Part shown: positions 1 through 7,724 of the stretch, piece after piece
How positions within the stretch are numbered: the first letter of the stretch is position 1
Layout of the letters: each line of letters begins with the position of its first letter
Assembly: GCA_021372695.1 (NCBI GenBank)
Contig: JAJFTY010000006.1
Span: forward strand, 1 to 15,675
Length of the DNA stretch: 15,675 bases
Direction: 5' to 3'
Source of the DNA: Deltaproteobacteria bacterium
GTDB lineage: Bacteria; Desulfobacterota; Syntrophia; Syntrophales; UBA5619
Notes under the pieces: model-generated
What the model was told of the DNA's origin: nothing
Database searches by the model: none
Seen by the model: only the letters and a program-made list of their open reading frames with translations
Position numbers and translations under genes: made by a program

Positions 1-83
1 TTTCCCTCGATTACAACGCTTGCCTTTTGAATCGGTTTTTGTCCGGTCCCATCGATCAGTAACGCATTGGTCAGTACAAGCAT
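1..83 (-). CDS. Amidohydrolase, N-terminal fragment (cut by window edge)
   Basis: Only the first 27 codons are inside the window. The peptide begins MLVLTNALLIDGTGQKPIQK, which matches the opening beta-sandwich strand of imidazolonepropionase/dihydroorotase-like amidohydrolases (pattern LxNAxLIDGTG..PI..ASVVIEG). The ATG at 81-83 is preceded by a strong ribosome site (GGGAGGGG at 89-96, five bases away), so the start is well supported. It follows the thiolase stop by 50 bases and is probably the next gene of the same leftward unit. The metal-binding His residues would lie beyond the edge, so neither activity nor substrate can be judged. It is a different subfamily from the amidohydrolase at 9173-10165, which lacks this N-terminal domain. 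Confidence 0.7.
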   Translation of the reverse strand, partial: MLVLTNALLIDGTGQKPIQKASVVIEG

Positions 84-133
84 CTTTTCCCCTCCCAAGA
101 GACTACGGTTTCATGAAATAATTACTACTCCCC

Positions 134-1333
134 TCAATCACGCCAGCGCTCGATGATCGTCGCAACACCTTGTCCCCCGCCGCAGCATGCGGTGATCAGT
201 GCGTATCGGCCCTCTATTCTTCGCAGTTCGTAAATTGCCTTGGTGACAAGGATCGCGAGGCTCCCGGCGATGGGATGCCCCAGGGCGATAGCCCCCCCGT
301 TCGGGCTGAGCCTCTCCCTGTCCGAAACGCGCCACTCAATGCCCAAATCCTTGCAGCATGCGACCGCCTGCGAAGCAAAAGCTTCATTCAGTTCGATCAC
401 ATCCATGTCTTTGATGGTCAGACCGGTCCTGGCCAGGACCTTGCGTGTAGCCGGCACCGGGCCGATCCCCATGAAATTGGGATCGACACCGGCCGAAGCG
501 AATGCCTTGACCGTCGCAAGGGGTTTATCCGTCAATTCAAGGGCCTTTTCCCGGCTGGCGAGCACGAACGCCGCCGCTCCATCGTTGATCCCCGAGGAGT
601 TTCCGGCAGTCACGGTCCCGTCAGGCTTGAAAGCCGGCCGCAATTTAGCCAGGGATTCCAGGGTGGTCCCCAACCTGGGGTGCTCATCGGTGTCGAAGAC
701 GATAGACGCGCCCTTCTTTTGGGGAATCGTCACCGGAACGATCTGCTCCTTGAAACGGCCCTCTTTCAGTGCCCTTTCCGCCTTGATCTGGCTCAGGAAA
801 GCAAACTCGTCCTGGTCTTCCCGGCTGACACTCCAGCGTTCGGCCATGTTTTCCGCGATGATGCCAAGGGGTGGATCACCTATCTCTTCCGTTGAAAGCC
901 TCCAGCCAAAAGGACCAACGACGCGCTGGGGCGCGCGCTGATAGGCCGTCGAGGGCCTTTCCAGAAGGAAGGGCATCCGCGTCAGCGATTCCACACCGCC
1001 GGCGACGTAGACCTCCCCGGCCCCGGACTGGATCAGCGCCGCGGCGACGTTAACGGCCGTGGAGCCCGACCCGCATTGCCGGTCAACCTGGATGGCAGGT
1101 ATGGTTACCGGAAGGCCGGCCTTGAGCATGGACACGCGCGCGATACAGCCCACACCGGAAAAGCAGTTCCCGAAGACCACCTCGTCAATGATGCCGGGGT
1201 CGGTAATATTCGCCCTTTTTACAGCCTCCCTGATCACCACGCCGCCCAGTTCCTCCGGGGGCACATCTTTCAGCGCGCCGTTCTCCTTGGCAATAGGTGT
1301 GCGCGCCGCGCTTACAATGACCGCTTCTTTCAT
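134..1333 (-). CDS. Thiolase (acetyl-CoA C-acyltransferase)
   Basis: 399 residues, the usual length of a degradative or biosynthetic thiolase (AtoB/FadA type). It would cleave a 3-oxoacyl-CoA with CoA to give acetyl-CoA, the last step of a beta-oxidation spiral, in the cytoplasm. The N-terminal VIVSAARTPI, nucleophile Cys87 in QCGSGSTAV, NEAFA at 316-320, His353 in LGHP and Cys383 in the TACCGGGQG segment are all visible. One oddity is that the usual GHPIGASGAR stretch reads GHPIAGSLAI, so the glycines after the catalytic His are rearranged. The gene starts 39 bases after the stop of the short-chain dehydrogenase upstream, with AGGGGA before the ATG, so the two are almost certainly cotranscribed. 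The family call is firm; chain length and substrate are unknown. Confidence 0.93.
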   Translation of the reverse strand: MKEAVIVSAARTPIAKENGALKDVPPEELGGVVIREAVKRANITDPGIIDEVVFGNCFSGVGCIARVSMLKAGLPVTIPAIQVDRQCGSGSTAVNVAAALIQSGAGEVYVAGGVESLTRMPFLLERPSTAYQRAPQRVVGPFGWRLSTEEIGDPPLGIIAENMAERWSVSREDQDEFAFLSQIKAERALKEGRFKEQIVPVTIPQKKGASIVFDTDEHPRLGTTLESLAKLRPAFKPDGTVTAGNSSGINDGAAAFVLASREKALELTDKPLATVKAFASAGVDPNFMGIGPVPATRKVLARTGLTIKDMDVIELNEAFASQAVACCKDLGIEWRVSDRERLSPNGGAIALGHPIAGSLAILVTKAIYELRRIEGRYALITACCGGGQGVATIIERWRD

Positions 1334-1372
1334 ATTCTTGGTTTCCCCTGATTCATCTGATTCATTTCAGTG

Positions 1373-2251
1373 TCATGACAACAGGACGGAGGGGACATGC
1401 TCATGGAGTTCTTCCAACGTCCACGGGCTTCCCTCCTTGTTTATGACCCTGGCATCGGTCTTTATCGAAGTTATGCTGATATCGTTGCCGCAGACCATGA
1501 AGATCCTGGCCGTGATGTTCGCCGCCTGCTCGGTGCATAGATAGACTACAAGCGGAGGGACGGTTTCGGGACCGGGCGCGTTGGTCAACTGCTTGAACTC
1601 CCTCTCGCTCTCAAACCCCGCCTCGAAACGTTTCCTGTGGTGAGCAACGAAGGTTTCCTTGTCCAACAGACCCTTACCGTCGTCGGTATCTGCTATGGGG
1701 CCATAGCAGTTACAGGTCACCCCGAACCGGCTCATTTCCTCGGCAACGGTTTTGGTGAGGCCGACAATGCCTCCCTTAGCGGCGGCATAGTTGGCATTGC
1801 CGGCCACTCCGAGCCATCCGCCGGAAATCGTGTTCACTATTCTCCCGTATTGTTTTTCCTTCATGTACTTGGAAGCATGGTGAACACAGTTGAACGTCCC
1901 CTTGAGATGGATCGAAATAACGGAATCCCATTCCTGTTCTGTCATGCGCCAGATCATGCGGGGAGCGACATTGCCCGCGTTGTTCACCAGGATATCGAGT
2001 CCCCCGAAGCCATCCAGCGCCATCCCGATTAAACGCTCCGTCTCCTTGAAGCTCGAAACGTCACAGGGAAAGGACAGAGCCTCGCCGCCGGCGCCGATAA
2101 TCTCTTCGGCCGCGGCCTTGCACATTTCCGCCCTTCTCGAATTGGTCACAACCTTCGCGCCCTCTTTTGCCAGCGCAAGCGCGATGCATTTACCAATCCC
2201 GTGGCCGGAGCCCGTCACTATCGCCACCCTTCCTTTGAGGTGATCGCCCAT
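1373..2251 (-). CDS. Short-chain dehydrogenase/reductase (probable 3-hydroxyacyl-CoA dehydrogenase)
   Basis: 292 residues with a Rossmann fold. The cofactor motif TGSGHGIG is at 13-20, NNAG at 90-93, and the catalytic Ser143, Tyr155 and Lys159 (YAAAK) are intact. The classical SDR ends near residue 250. This protein carries about 40 extra C-terminal residues (roughly 255-292), similar in style to the dehydrogenase units of peroxisomal multifunctional enzymes, which oxidise 3-hydroxyacyl-CoA. Its place between an acyl ligase and a thiolase supports the role of oxidising the 3-hydroxyacyl-CoA to 3-oxoacyl-CoA with NAD(P)+. The ATG at 2249-2251 has a purine-rich leader (AAAGGATAGAGGGA). The fold is certain; the exact substrate is inference from context. 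Confidence 0.9.
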   Translation of the reverse strand: MGDHLKGRVAIVTGSGHGIGKCIALALAKEGAKVVTNSRRAEMCKAAAEEIIGAGGEALSFPCDVSSFKETERLIGMALDGFGGLDILVNNAGNVAPRMIWRMTEQEWDSVISIHLKGTFNCVHHASKYMKEKQYGRIVNTISGGWLGVAGNANYAAAKGGIVGLTKTVAEEMSRFGVTCNCYGPIADTDDGKGLLDKETFVAHHRKRFEAGFESEREFKQLTNAPGPETVPPLVVYLCTEQAANITARIFMVCGNDISITSIKTDARVINKEGSPWTLEELHEHVPSVLLS

Positions 2252-2326
2252 TCCCTCTATCCTTTCCTTAAAGGCACGACTAAGTTGCCCTGGCTTACTC
2301 GCCAGCCGTTTTTCCGCGCGGGCCGT

Positions 2327-3994
2327 TCAGTTCGAGGCGCCGGTCGGGTTCAAGATCTCGGCTATCATTGCGCGCAGTTTTTTCTTGTCCGCCTTACCAA
2401 CCTTGGTCAGAGGCAGTTCGTCGAGTGCCTCCAGCCGCTCGGGCACCTTGAAGGGCGCTATTCCCACCTTGTTCAGGAGAAAATCGTTGAGTTCCTCGAG
2501 AGTTATGTGCTCTCCCGGTTTTGGGACAACGAATGCGCAGACCCTTTCCTCCAGTGCCTTGTCGGGCATTGCCACCACCGCCACGTCCAGGACTTTGGGG
2601 AAAGTGCGTATGCACACCTCGACCTCCTCCGCGTTGATCTTTTCACCACCGCGGCTGATACAGTCCTTGATACGTCCCGCCCACATCAGGTTCCCAAACT
2701 GGTCCTGCTTCGCCAGATCGCCGGTTTTGTAGAACCCGTCGGGGGAGAAGGCCTCCCTGTTACGTTCCGGCGCCTTGTAGTAGCCCCGAATGGTATAGGG
2801 CCCCCGGCACCACACCTCACCGACCTCGCCCCGGGGGACTGCTTCATCCGTCACGACGTCCACCAGCCTGACTTCGTCCCCTTCCGATACCGGCCTTCCG
2901 ACAGTGTTCATCTTGATTTCAATGGGATCATCTCTTCTCGTGAAACAGATCATCCCCTCGGCCATTCCATAGTTTTGGCAAAGGTCACAGTTATGAAACA
3001 ACTCCCTCAATTTCATCTGGTCCTCGAACTCGATATTCCCAGACCACCAGATGAACTTCACGCTGCTCAGGTCGAAGTCACGGCGCTTCTCGACCGGGAC
3101 CTCCAGCATCCGGTGCATCAGGACGACGGCGCTCCCTACGCTTGTTGCCCTGTTCTCCGAGATGGCACGCAGGATTGATTCGGGCGCGAAGGATTCCGTG
3201 AGGACACAGCAGGCTCCCACGACATGTGACGGCAGAACGGCATTAATCATGGGACCATTATGCATCAGGGGCATGGGAACGAGGTTGCGGTCGTTTTCGA
3301 CGAATCCGTACGCTTCGGCCACGCATTTGGCGTTGTAGTAATAGTCGTTATGAGTGCGCGGGATGACCTTGGGCGTGCCGGTGGTGCCGCCCGAGAGCTG
3401 AAACATCGCGGGTTCGGAAGCGTCTATATGCAGCCCCGAGAGCCTGGCTTTCGCGGTTTCGAGGTCGGCGCCGTTATTTATGGTGTCACTAATCGACACC
3501 ATGCCGGGCAGGTTTGCCGCCCCAATTGTCAGGATATATTCGAAACTCGGGACTTCCTTGCGCATCTTTTGCGCGAAATCGTCGTAGTCGAAACCCTTGA
3601 CCACTCCCCCCGGGATGACGTGGACACGCGCTTCCGTGTGCTGACCGATAAAACCGATTTCAGCGGAACGATGGGTCGGCAGGGTCCCGAGCGGGATAGC
3701 CCCAATCTTCATGCAGGCGTAGAATACGTAAATAAGCTCCGGGACATTGAACAACTGCACGATGACCCGGTCATACGGCTTTATTCCGATTTCAAGCATC
3801 CTGGCGGCAAGACGGGTCGCGCGTTCTCCCATCTCCCGATAGCTGACTTCCTTCCCCTCGTGGGCCAGGGCGGGACGGTCGCCATACTTGGCAACCCATC
3901 CGTCGAATCGCTCCCCCAGAGGGACATCTTCCCAATAGCCACAGCGCCTGTATCTCTCCTCATCCTCTTTCGGCCAACGGACAACTCCCTCCAT
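2327..3994 (-). CDS. EntE/DhbE-like acyl/aryl-acid AMP ligase (probable CoA ligase)
   Basis: 555 residues, full length for the ANL superfamily. It would adenylate a carboxylic acid and most likely pass it to CoA. The N-terminus (WPKEDEERYRRCGYWED) and the P-loop region (QLSGGTTGTPKVIPRTHNDY, 199-218) are strikingly like the 2,3-dihydroxybenzoate ligases EntE/DhbE. Other ANL motifs are present: YGMAEG 342-347, TGD 424-426, GRIKDCISRGGEK 440-452, and the C-terminal catalytic Lys534 in KVGK. The His-Asn pair of the acid pocket is kept (245-246), but the Ser that follows five residues after the Asn in DhbE is Asn251 here, so the substrate probably differs. No carrier-protein or siderophore genes are nearby; catabolic activation is therefore more likely. 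The start has AGGGGGA upstream. Confidence 0.88.
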   Translation of the reverse strand: MEGVVRWPKEDEERYRRCGYWEDVPLGERFDGWVAKYGDRPALAHEGKEVSYREMGERATRLAARMLEIGIKPYDRVIVQLFNVPELIYVFYACMKIGAIPLGTLPTHRSAEIGFIGQHTEARVHVIPGGVVKGFDYDDFAQKMRKEVPSFEYILTIGAANLPGMVSISDTINNGADLETAKARLSGLHIDASEPAMFQLSGGTTGTPKVIPRTHNDYYYNAKCVAEAYGFVENDRNLVPMPLMHNGPMINAVLPSHVVGACCVLTESFAPESILRAISENRATSVGSAVVLMHRMLEVPVEKRRDFDLSSVKFIWWSGNIEFEDQMKLRELFHNCDLCQNYGMAEGMICFTRRDDPIEIKMNTVGRPVSEGDEVRLVDVVTDEAVPRGEVGEVWCRGPYTIRGYYKAPERNREAFSPDGFYKTGDLAKQDQFGNLMWAGRIKDCISRGGEKINAEEVEVCIRTFPKVLDVAVVAMPDKALEERVCAFVVPKPGEHITLEELNDFLLNKVGIAPFKVPERLEALDELPLTKVGKADKKKLRAMIAEILNPTGASN

Positions 3995-4124
3995 GCAACA
4001 TCCCCCTATGTCTGTTGATCCCCTGCAAGCTCCCTCAAATCACCATATCTTCAGGCGCGCCGGTGGATGGCCGGCCTCCGCCCGGAACGCACTTCACCGG
4101 GGCGGAGGCACGGTTTGTGATCCG
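3995..4124 (-). other. Gap between CoA-transferase and ligase genes with strong hairpin
   Basis: In this 130-base gap GCCTCCGCCC (4074-4083) is perfectly complementary to GGGCGGAGGC (4100-4109), with three further pairs possible inside the loop. It lies 16 bases past the stop of the CoA-transferase at 4125. No T-run follows on the minus strand, so it does not look like an intrinsic terminator. It could stabilise the 3' end of a processed message or pause polymerase before the ligase gene. Confidence 0.55.
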
Positions 4125-5411
4125 CTAGATGACTTCGGATGCCACCATCTCGGCGAGCTGTTCCCTCGAAAACCCTATTTCTTCGTAGACTTCGATGTTG
4201 TGCTCTCCGATGAGAGGAGCACGTTTGCGTATGCTCCACGGAGTTGCATCGAGTCTGTAGGGCGGCCCGGGATACTTGATCGAGCTTCCCAGCTCGGGAT
4301 GCTCGACGTCCACGAAGTAGCCGCGTTCACGCAGCCCCACATCCTCTACGATACCCTTGGCGGTATTGATGGGCATGAGAACGACGCCGCGTTCCTGCGC
4401 CCCCACGAAAAGCTCTTCTCGTGTGTGTGCGAGCAGGAAGGCCTGCCATATCTCTTCCACATGTTTCTGAGCTTCCTTGAGGTCTCTGAGCTTGGGTGCG
4501 GGAGCGCCCTTCTTGCCACCCCGGCCGCCGCCGGCCGCGCCCTTGATCGCCGCGACCACGTCCGCGTACTCTTCACTGAGAAGATCGCCGGCCAGCCCCT
4601 CGCCGTTCATCCACTCGAGTATGCCGTCGGCGCCGGCGCCACCAAGAGCGCTGCAGATGATGCTGCCGTCCTTGCACTCCCATACGTCCTGCAGGCCCCG
4701 GTAGTATTCAAACCCGGAGCGCTTGCGCACCGTTCCCTCGATCCAGTACATCAGGGCCACCATATCGGCCATGCGCATGCACGCGCCCTCGACCGGGACA
4801 TCGACCCACTGCCCGCTGCCCGTGGCTTCCTGGTGGTACAGGGCCATGAGAGCGCCCATCGCGGCATGAGTGGCAGCCATGTGATAGGTCTGGACAGCGC
4901 CGATCGCGGCTGGTGGATCTTCCGGGAAACCGATGGTGTACATGAGGCCGGTCATGGCCTGGACGATCAGGTCGGAAGCCTGAAAATCCTTGTATGGACT
5001 ATCCTGGCCGAACCAACTGATCGATACGAGGATGAGCCGGGGATTGATTTCTTTCAGGACCGGGTACTCCAGGCCGATCGAGGCCAGGTAACCCGGCTGG
5101 AAGGTCTCGACCATCATGTCCGCGGTTTTCACCAGCTTTTTGAAGATTTCCCGCCCCGCGACAGTCTCGATGTTGAGCGTTACGCTACGTTTGTTGGTAT
5201 TGTAGTGCATGAAATGGAGTGATTTTTCAGGGGATGGCTCATCGTGAACAAACGGGCCGACCCTTCTTGACGGGTCCCCTCCGGGAGGCTCTACTCGAAT
5301 GACATCCGCGCCGAGGTCGGCGAGGAGCTTGGTGCAATAGACTCCGCTCGGCCCCGTCAGATCCAGTACCCTGACATCGTCAAGAGCTATTTTTTCTTGT
5401 ATCGGGTTCAT
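4125..5411 (-). CDS. Family III CoA-transferase (CaiB/BaiF), catalytic Asp replaced by Tyr
   Basis: 428 residues, typical for the family that moves CoA between carboxylic acids through an enzyme-bound mixed anhydride. Recognisable parts are the N-terminal VRVLDLTGPSGVYCTKLLAD, ADVIRVEPPGGDPSR (35-49), and the helix ending ALYHQEATGSGQW (190-202). Aligning that helix on TGxGQ with formyl-CoA transferase and CaiB places Tyr176 where the reactive Asp169 should be; no Asp lies between residues 167 and 203. A Gly/Ala/Lys-rich insert occupies about 288-308. The ATG at 5409-5411 has AGAGAGG upstream. It follows a second CoA-transferase by 50 bases, so the likeliest role is the non-catalytic half of a heteromer, as in two-gene benzylsuccinate CoA-transferases. 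An independent activity is not excluded. Confidence 0.88.
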   Translation of the reverse strand: MNPIQEKIALDDVRVLDLTGPSGVYCTKLLADLGADVIRVEPPGGDPSRRVGPFVHDEPSPEKSLHFMHYNTNKRSVTLNIETVAGREIFKKLVKTADMMVETFQPGYLASIGLEYPVLKEINPRLILVSISWFGQDSPYKDFQASDLIVQAMTGLMYTIGFPEDPPAAIGAVQTYHMAATHAAMGALMALYHQEATGSGQWVDVPVEGACMRMADMVALMYWIEGTVRKRSGFEYYRGLQDVWECKDGSIICSALGGAGADGILEWMNGEGLAGDLLSEEYADVVAAIKGAAGGGRGGKKGAPAPKLRDLKEAQKHVEEIWQAFLLAHTREELFVGAQERGVVLMPINTAKGIVEDVGLRERGYFVDVEHPELGSSIKYPGPPYRLDATPWSIRKRAPLIGEHNIEVYEEIGFSREQLAEMVASEVI

Positions 5412-5461
5412 CGTTACCTCTCTGTCCGATTGACGCGGTCCCGCGACCGGGTCACCTTCTG

Positions 5462-6706
5462 TTAGTCCAGGGCTCCCTCGACGTAGAGCTCATTCAACTC
5501 TTCTTCCGACAAGCCAAGTATGTTTCGATACACGTGTTCGTTGTCCTGGCCCATCATTGGACCGGCACGCCGGATTTCACCGGGAGTTTCGGACATACCG
5601 ATGAAGATATTTTCACAGAGAGCTTTCCCATCCCCGTAGGGCATTTCCTTGAAGCACTCACGAGCCTTGACATACTCGTCGCGAAGCATCAGGTCCTCGC
5701 CTGTCTGGCAGATCCCGGCGGGCACGCCCTGGCTTTGGAGCAGCCGCATGACGTCTTCCGCCGTGCGGACCTTCGTCCACTCTTCCACCACCTTTTCCAA
5801 TTCATCCTCGTTCTCTTTCCTGCCGGCGAGACTCGAGAATTTTGGATCGGCGCTCCAGGCAGGATTGCCCATGACCCCGCAAAACGCACCCCACTGCTTC
5901 TCGTTCGTGACCGCAATGGCGCACCACCGGTCCTCCCCCGCGCAACGAAAAGCGCCGTGCGGAGCGGCATAGGGAGAGCGGTTGCCCAGCCGGGGCGTTA
6001 CACGGCCGTTTACCGTGTAGTCGAGCACGGTCGTATCCATCCAGCACAGTGAGCTTTCCAACTGGGGCAGTTCGATATACTGGCCCTTTCCGGTCCGCTG
6101 TCTGTAGTGGAGGGCCGCGAGGAGCGCGACGCAGGCGTGGGTCGGATTCGCCCCCACGTCGGGAAGGGCGATATTGATCGCGGGAGGCCGGTGTGGAAAT
6201 CCGGAGATGGTATTGAGACCTATGGTTGCCTGAATACCGTTTCCGTAGGCTCCGAACTTCCGGCGCGGGCCCGTCTTGCCGAATACGGGCATGGAAAGTT
6301 GGATGATATCGGGTTTGATCTTGATCAGGTCATTGTAACCGAGACCGATTTTATCCATGAAGCCGGCCGAGAAGTTGTCGGCGACGATATCTCCGATAGA
6401 AACCAGCTTCCTGGCGAGTTCTATACCCTTGGGGTGGCGCAGATTGAGCGTTATCCCGTATTTGTCACAGTTGAAGTTCGTGAACAGGGCGCCCCGGCGG
6501 TGTCTTCCCTCGACGGCATCCGGGCGGCCCGGGACATTGCGGGCCCAATCGAGCCGCTTCGCGCTCTCGATGCGAATGACCTCCGCCCCGAAGTTGGCAA
6601 AGTACCTGCCCACCCACGGTCCGGCCTGAATCCAACTGAATTCGATGAATCGCAGGCCTTCGAGAGGCATCTTTTTCTTCTTGTCTCCGTTCGTTTGAGC
6701 AACCAC
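5462..6706 (-). CDS. Family III CoA-transferase (CaiB/BaiF), probable catalytic partner; GTG start
   Basis: 414 residues from the preferred GTG. The open frame extends to 6775, but that would overlap the upstream hydratase gene by 53 bases. The GTG at 6704-6706 has GGGAG (6714-6718) seven bases before it and lies 16 bases after the hydratase stop. The domain begins with MPLEGLRFIEFSWIQAGPWV. CoA-contact region AEVIRIESAKRLDWARN and HYRQRTGKGQYIE are present. The Asp in ALPDVGANPTHA (residue 183 from the GTG) is the only candidate for the mixed-anhydride Asp. It is one residue further from TGKGQ than in CaiB and formyl-CoA transferase, which implies a one-residue insertion. Together with the Asp-less neighbour at 4125-5411 it probably forms a heteromeric enzyme activating a dicarboxylic or aryl acid. 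Confidence 0.88.
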   Translation of the reverse strand: MVAQTNGDKKKKMPLEGLRFIEFSWIQAGPWVGRYFANFGAEVIRIESAKRLDWARNVPGRPDAVEGRHRRGALFTNFNCDKYGITLNLRHPKGIELARKLVSIGDIVADNFSAGFMDKIGLGYNDLIKIKPDIIQLSMPVFGKTGPRRKFGAYGNGIQATIGLNTISGFPHRPPAINIALPDVGANPTHACVALLAALHYRQRTGKGQYIELPQLESSLCWMDTTVLDYTVNGRVTPRLGNRSPYAAPHGAFRCAGEDRWCAIAVTNEKQWGAFCGVMGNPAWSADPKFSSLAGRKENEDELEKVVEEWTKVRTAEDVMRLLQSQGVPAGICQTGEDLMLRDEYVKARECFKEMPYGDGKALCENIFIGMSETPGEIRRAGPMMGQDNEHVYRNILGLSEEELNELYVEGALD

Positions 6707-6713
6707 GGTATTT

Positions 6714-6718
6714 CTCCC
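6714..6718 (-). promoter_or_regulatory. Ribosome binding site that fixes the GTG start
   Basis: GGGAG on the minus strand, seven bases before GTG at 6704-6706 and immediately after the hydratase stop codon. The upstream ATG at 6773-6775 lies inside the hydratase gene and I see no comparable site for it, so the GTG is preferred. A further ATG at 6668-6670 has GGAG only at poor spacing. Confidence 0.65.
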
Positions 6719-6722
6719 AAGA

Positions 6723-7601
6723 TTAGATGATGGTGGGCTTTTGCCGGTCGTAGCCGAATTTCTCGAACGGTTCATCGCGGAACTGCAGAGCCGCTTTCAT
6801 GCCCTGCTCCTTCATGATCCGGTAGAACTGTTTCTCCCGCTCATCATTGACCAGGTGAACGAGCGTGTTGGTCTCGTCATTGTGCCACAGCACTTCGCGA
6901 GCACCGCGCAGGGCCTGGGCCAGGCGAAAGGACTGCTTGGTCAGCCTCAGTGTTTCGAGCGGCATGAAGGAGATGATCTCGGCATACTTCATGGCCGCTG
7001 CTTCTATCTGGTCATCGGGGACTACTTTGTTGATGGCGTTGAGACGGTAGAGTTCCTGGGCGCCGACGTTCCAGCCGCAGGCAAGGAGTTCGAAAGCCTT
7101 GCGGTAGCCCATCCACATTTCCATGAAACTGCCGGCCGCCCCGGACACGCGCGTGATCTCGAAGCCGAGATAGGCGCTTTCGCCCATGACCACGATGTCA
7201 TGCATCATGACGAAATTGGCGCCGGCGGCGAGGCTTGCTCCCTGGGCGCCCACGATCAGGGGTTTGGAGACTTCCCACATGGGATATATGAACCGGCGCG
7301 GATCATTCAGCTTCCGCCACTCGGCTTCCATCAGCACGGTTTTCTCTTTTTTCTCCCAGGATTGCTTCTTCGACAGTGACCCGATATCGTGACCGGCCGC
7401 GAAGTGTTTCCCGTTCGCCAGGGTTACCGCCACTTTCGCCTCCGGGTCATGGTCGAAGCGCTTCAAAGCGTCCTTGAACTCGCGCTCGAAGACGGGTCCC
7501 ATAACGTTGTGCTTCTGGGGCTCGTTGTGAATGATCCGTGTCACCGGACCCGCTTCGTAAATAATCGTGGTGTATTCCATGTTGACTCTTTCTTCGCTCA
7601 T
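6723..7601 (-). CDS. Enoyl-CoA hydratase/isomerase family protein
   Basis: 292 residues, slightly longer than the usual 255-270 because of a charged insert around 77-100 (KKQSWEKKEK). The crotonase-fold oxyanion-hole segments are HFAAGHDIGSL (66-76) and GASLAAGANF (121-130). Of the two catalytic Glu residues of rat enoyl-CoA hydratase, Glu164 corresponds to Glu148 (LGFEITRVSG), while Glu144 is replaced by Asn129. The protein may therefore be a slow or specialised hydratase, an isomerase, or act on an aryl- or ring-substituted enoyl-CoA. It sits directly upstream of the two CoA-transferases, giving an arrangement reminiscent of bbsE/F with bbsH. AAAGGAA precedes the ATG. Family firm, reaction uncertain. 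Confidence 0.87.
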   Translation of the reverse strand: MSEERVNMEYTTIIYEAGPVTRIIHNEPQKHNVMGPVFEREFKDALKRFDHDPEAKVAVTLANGKHFAAGHDIGSLSKKQSWEKKEKTVLMEAEWRKLNDPRRFIYPMWEVSKPLIVGAQGASLAAGANFVMMHDIVVMGESAYLGFEITRVSGAAGSFMEMWMGYRKAFELLACGWNVGAQELYRLNAINKVVPDDQIEAAAMKYAEIISFMPLETLRLTKQSFRLAQALRGAREVLWHNDETNTLVHLVNDEREKQFYRIMKEQGMKAALQFRDEPFEKFGYDRQKPTII

Positions 7602-7724
7602 GACATTCCTTTCAATTTGCTTGGTTCTCTTGTTAAATGATTTCCAGATGACCGATCTCTGACAGCATGATTTCGCGCGCTCACTAACGAACGGGGCTCG
7701 ATCACCAAGCAGAACGTGAATCTG

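Noticed and set aside
170..895. Long plus-strand frames across the thiolase and other genes (also 2201-3178, 3993-5222, 9071-10186, 11160-12026)
   Set aside because: They mirror well-identified minus-strand genes and encode no recognisable protein family.
4738..4830. Reading the residue after WVDVPVE in the CoA-transferase (a Gly) as the lost catalytic Asp
   Set aside because: I first aligned the wrong segment. In CaiB and formyl-CoA transferase Asp169 lies in the earlier helix before TGxGQ. The relevant position is Tyr176.
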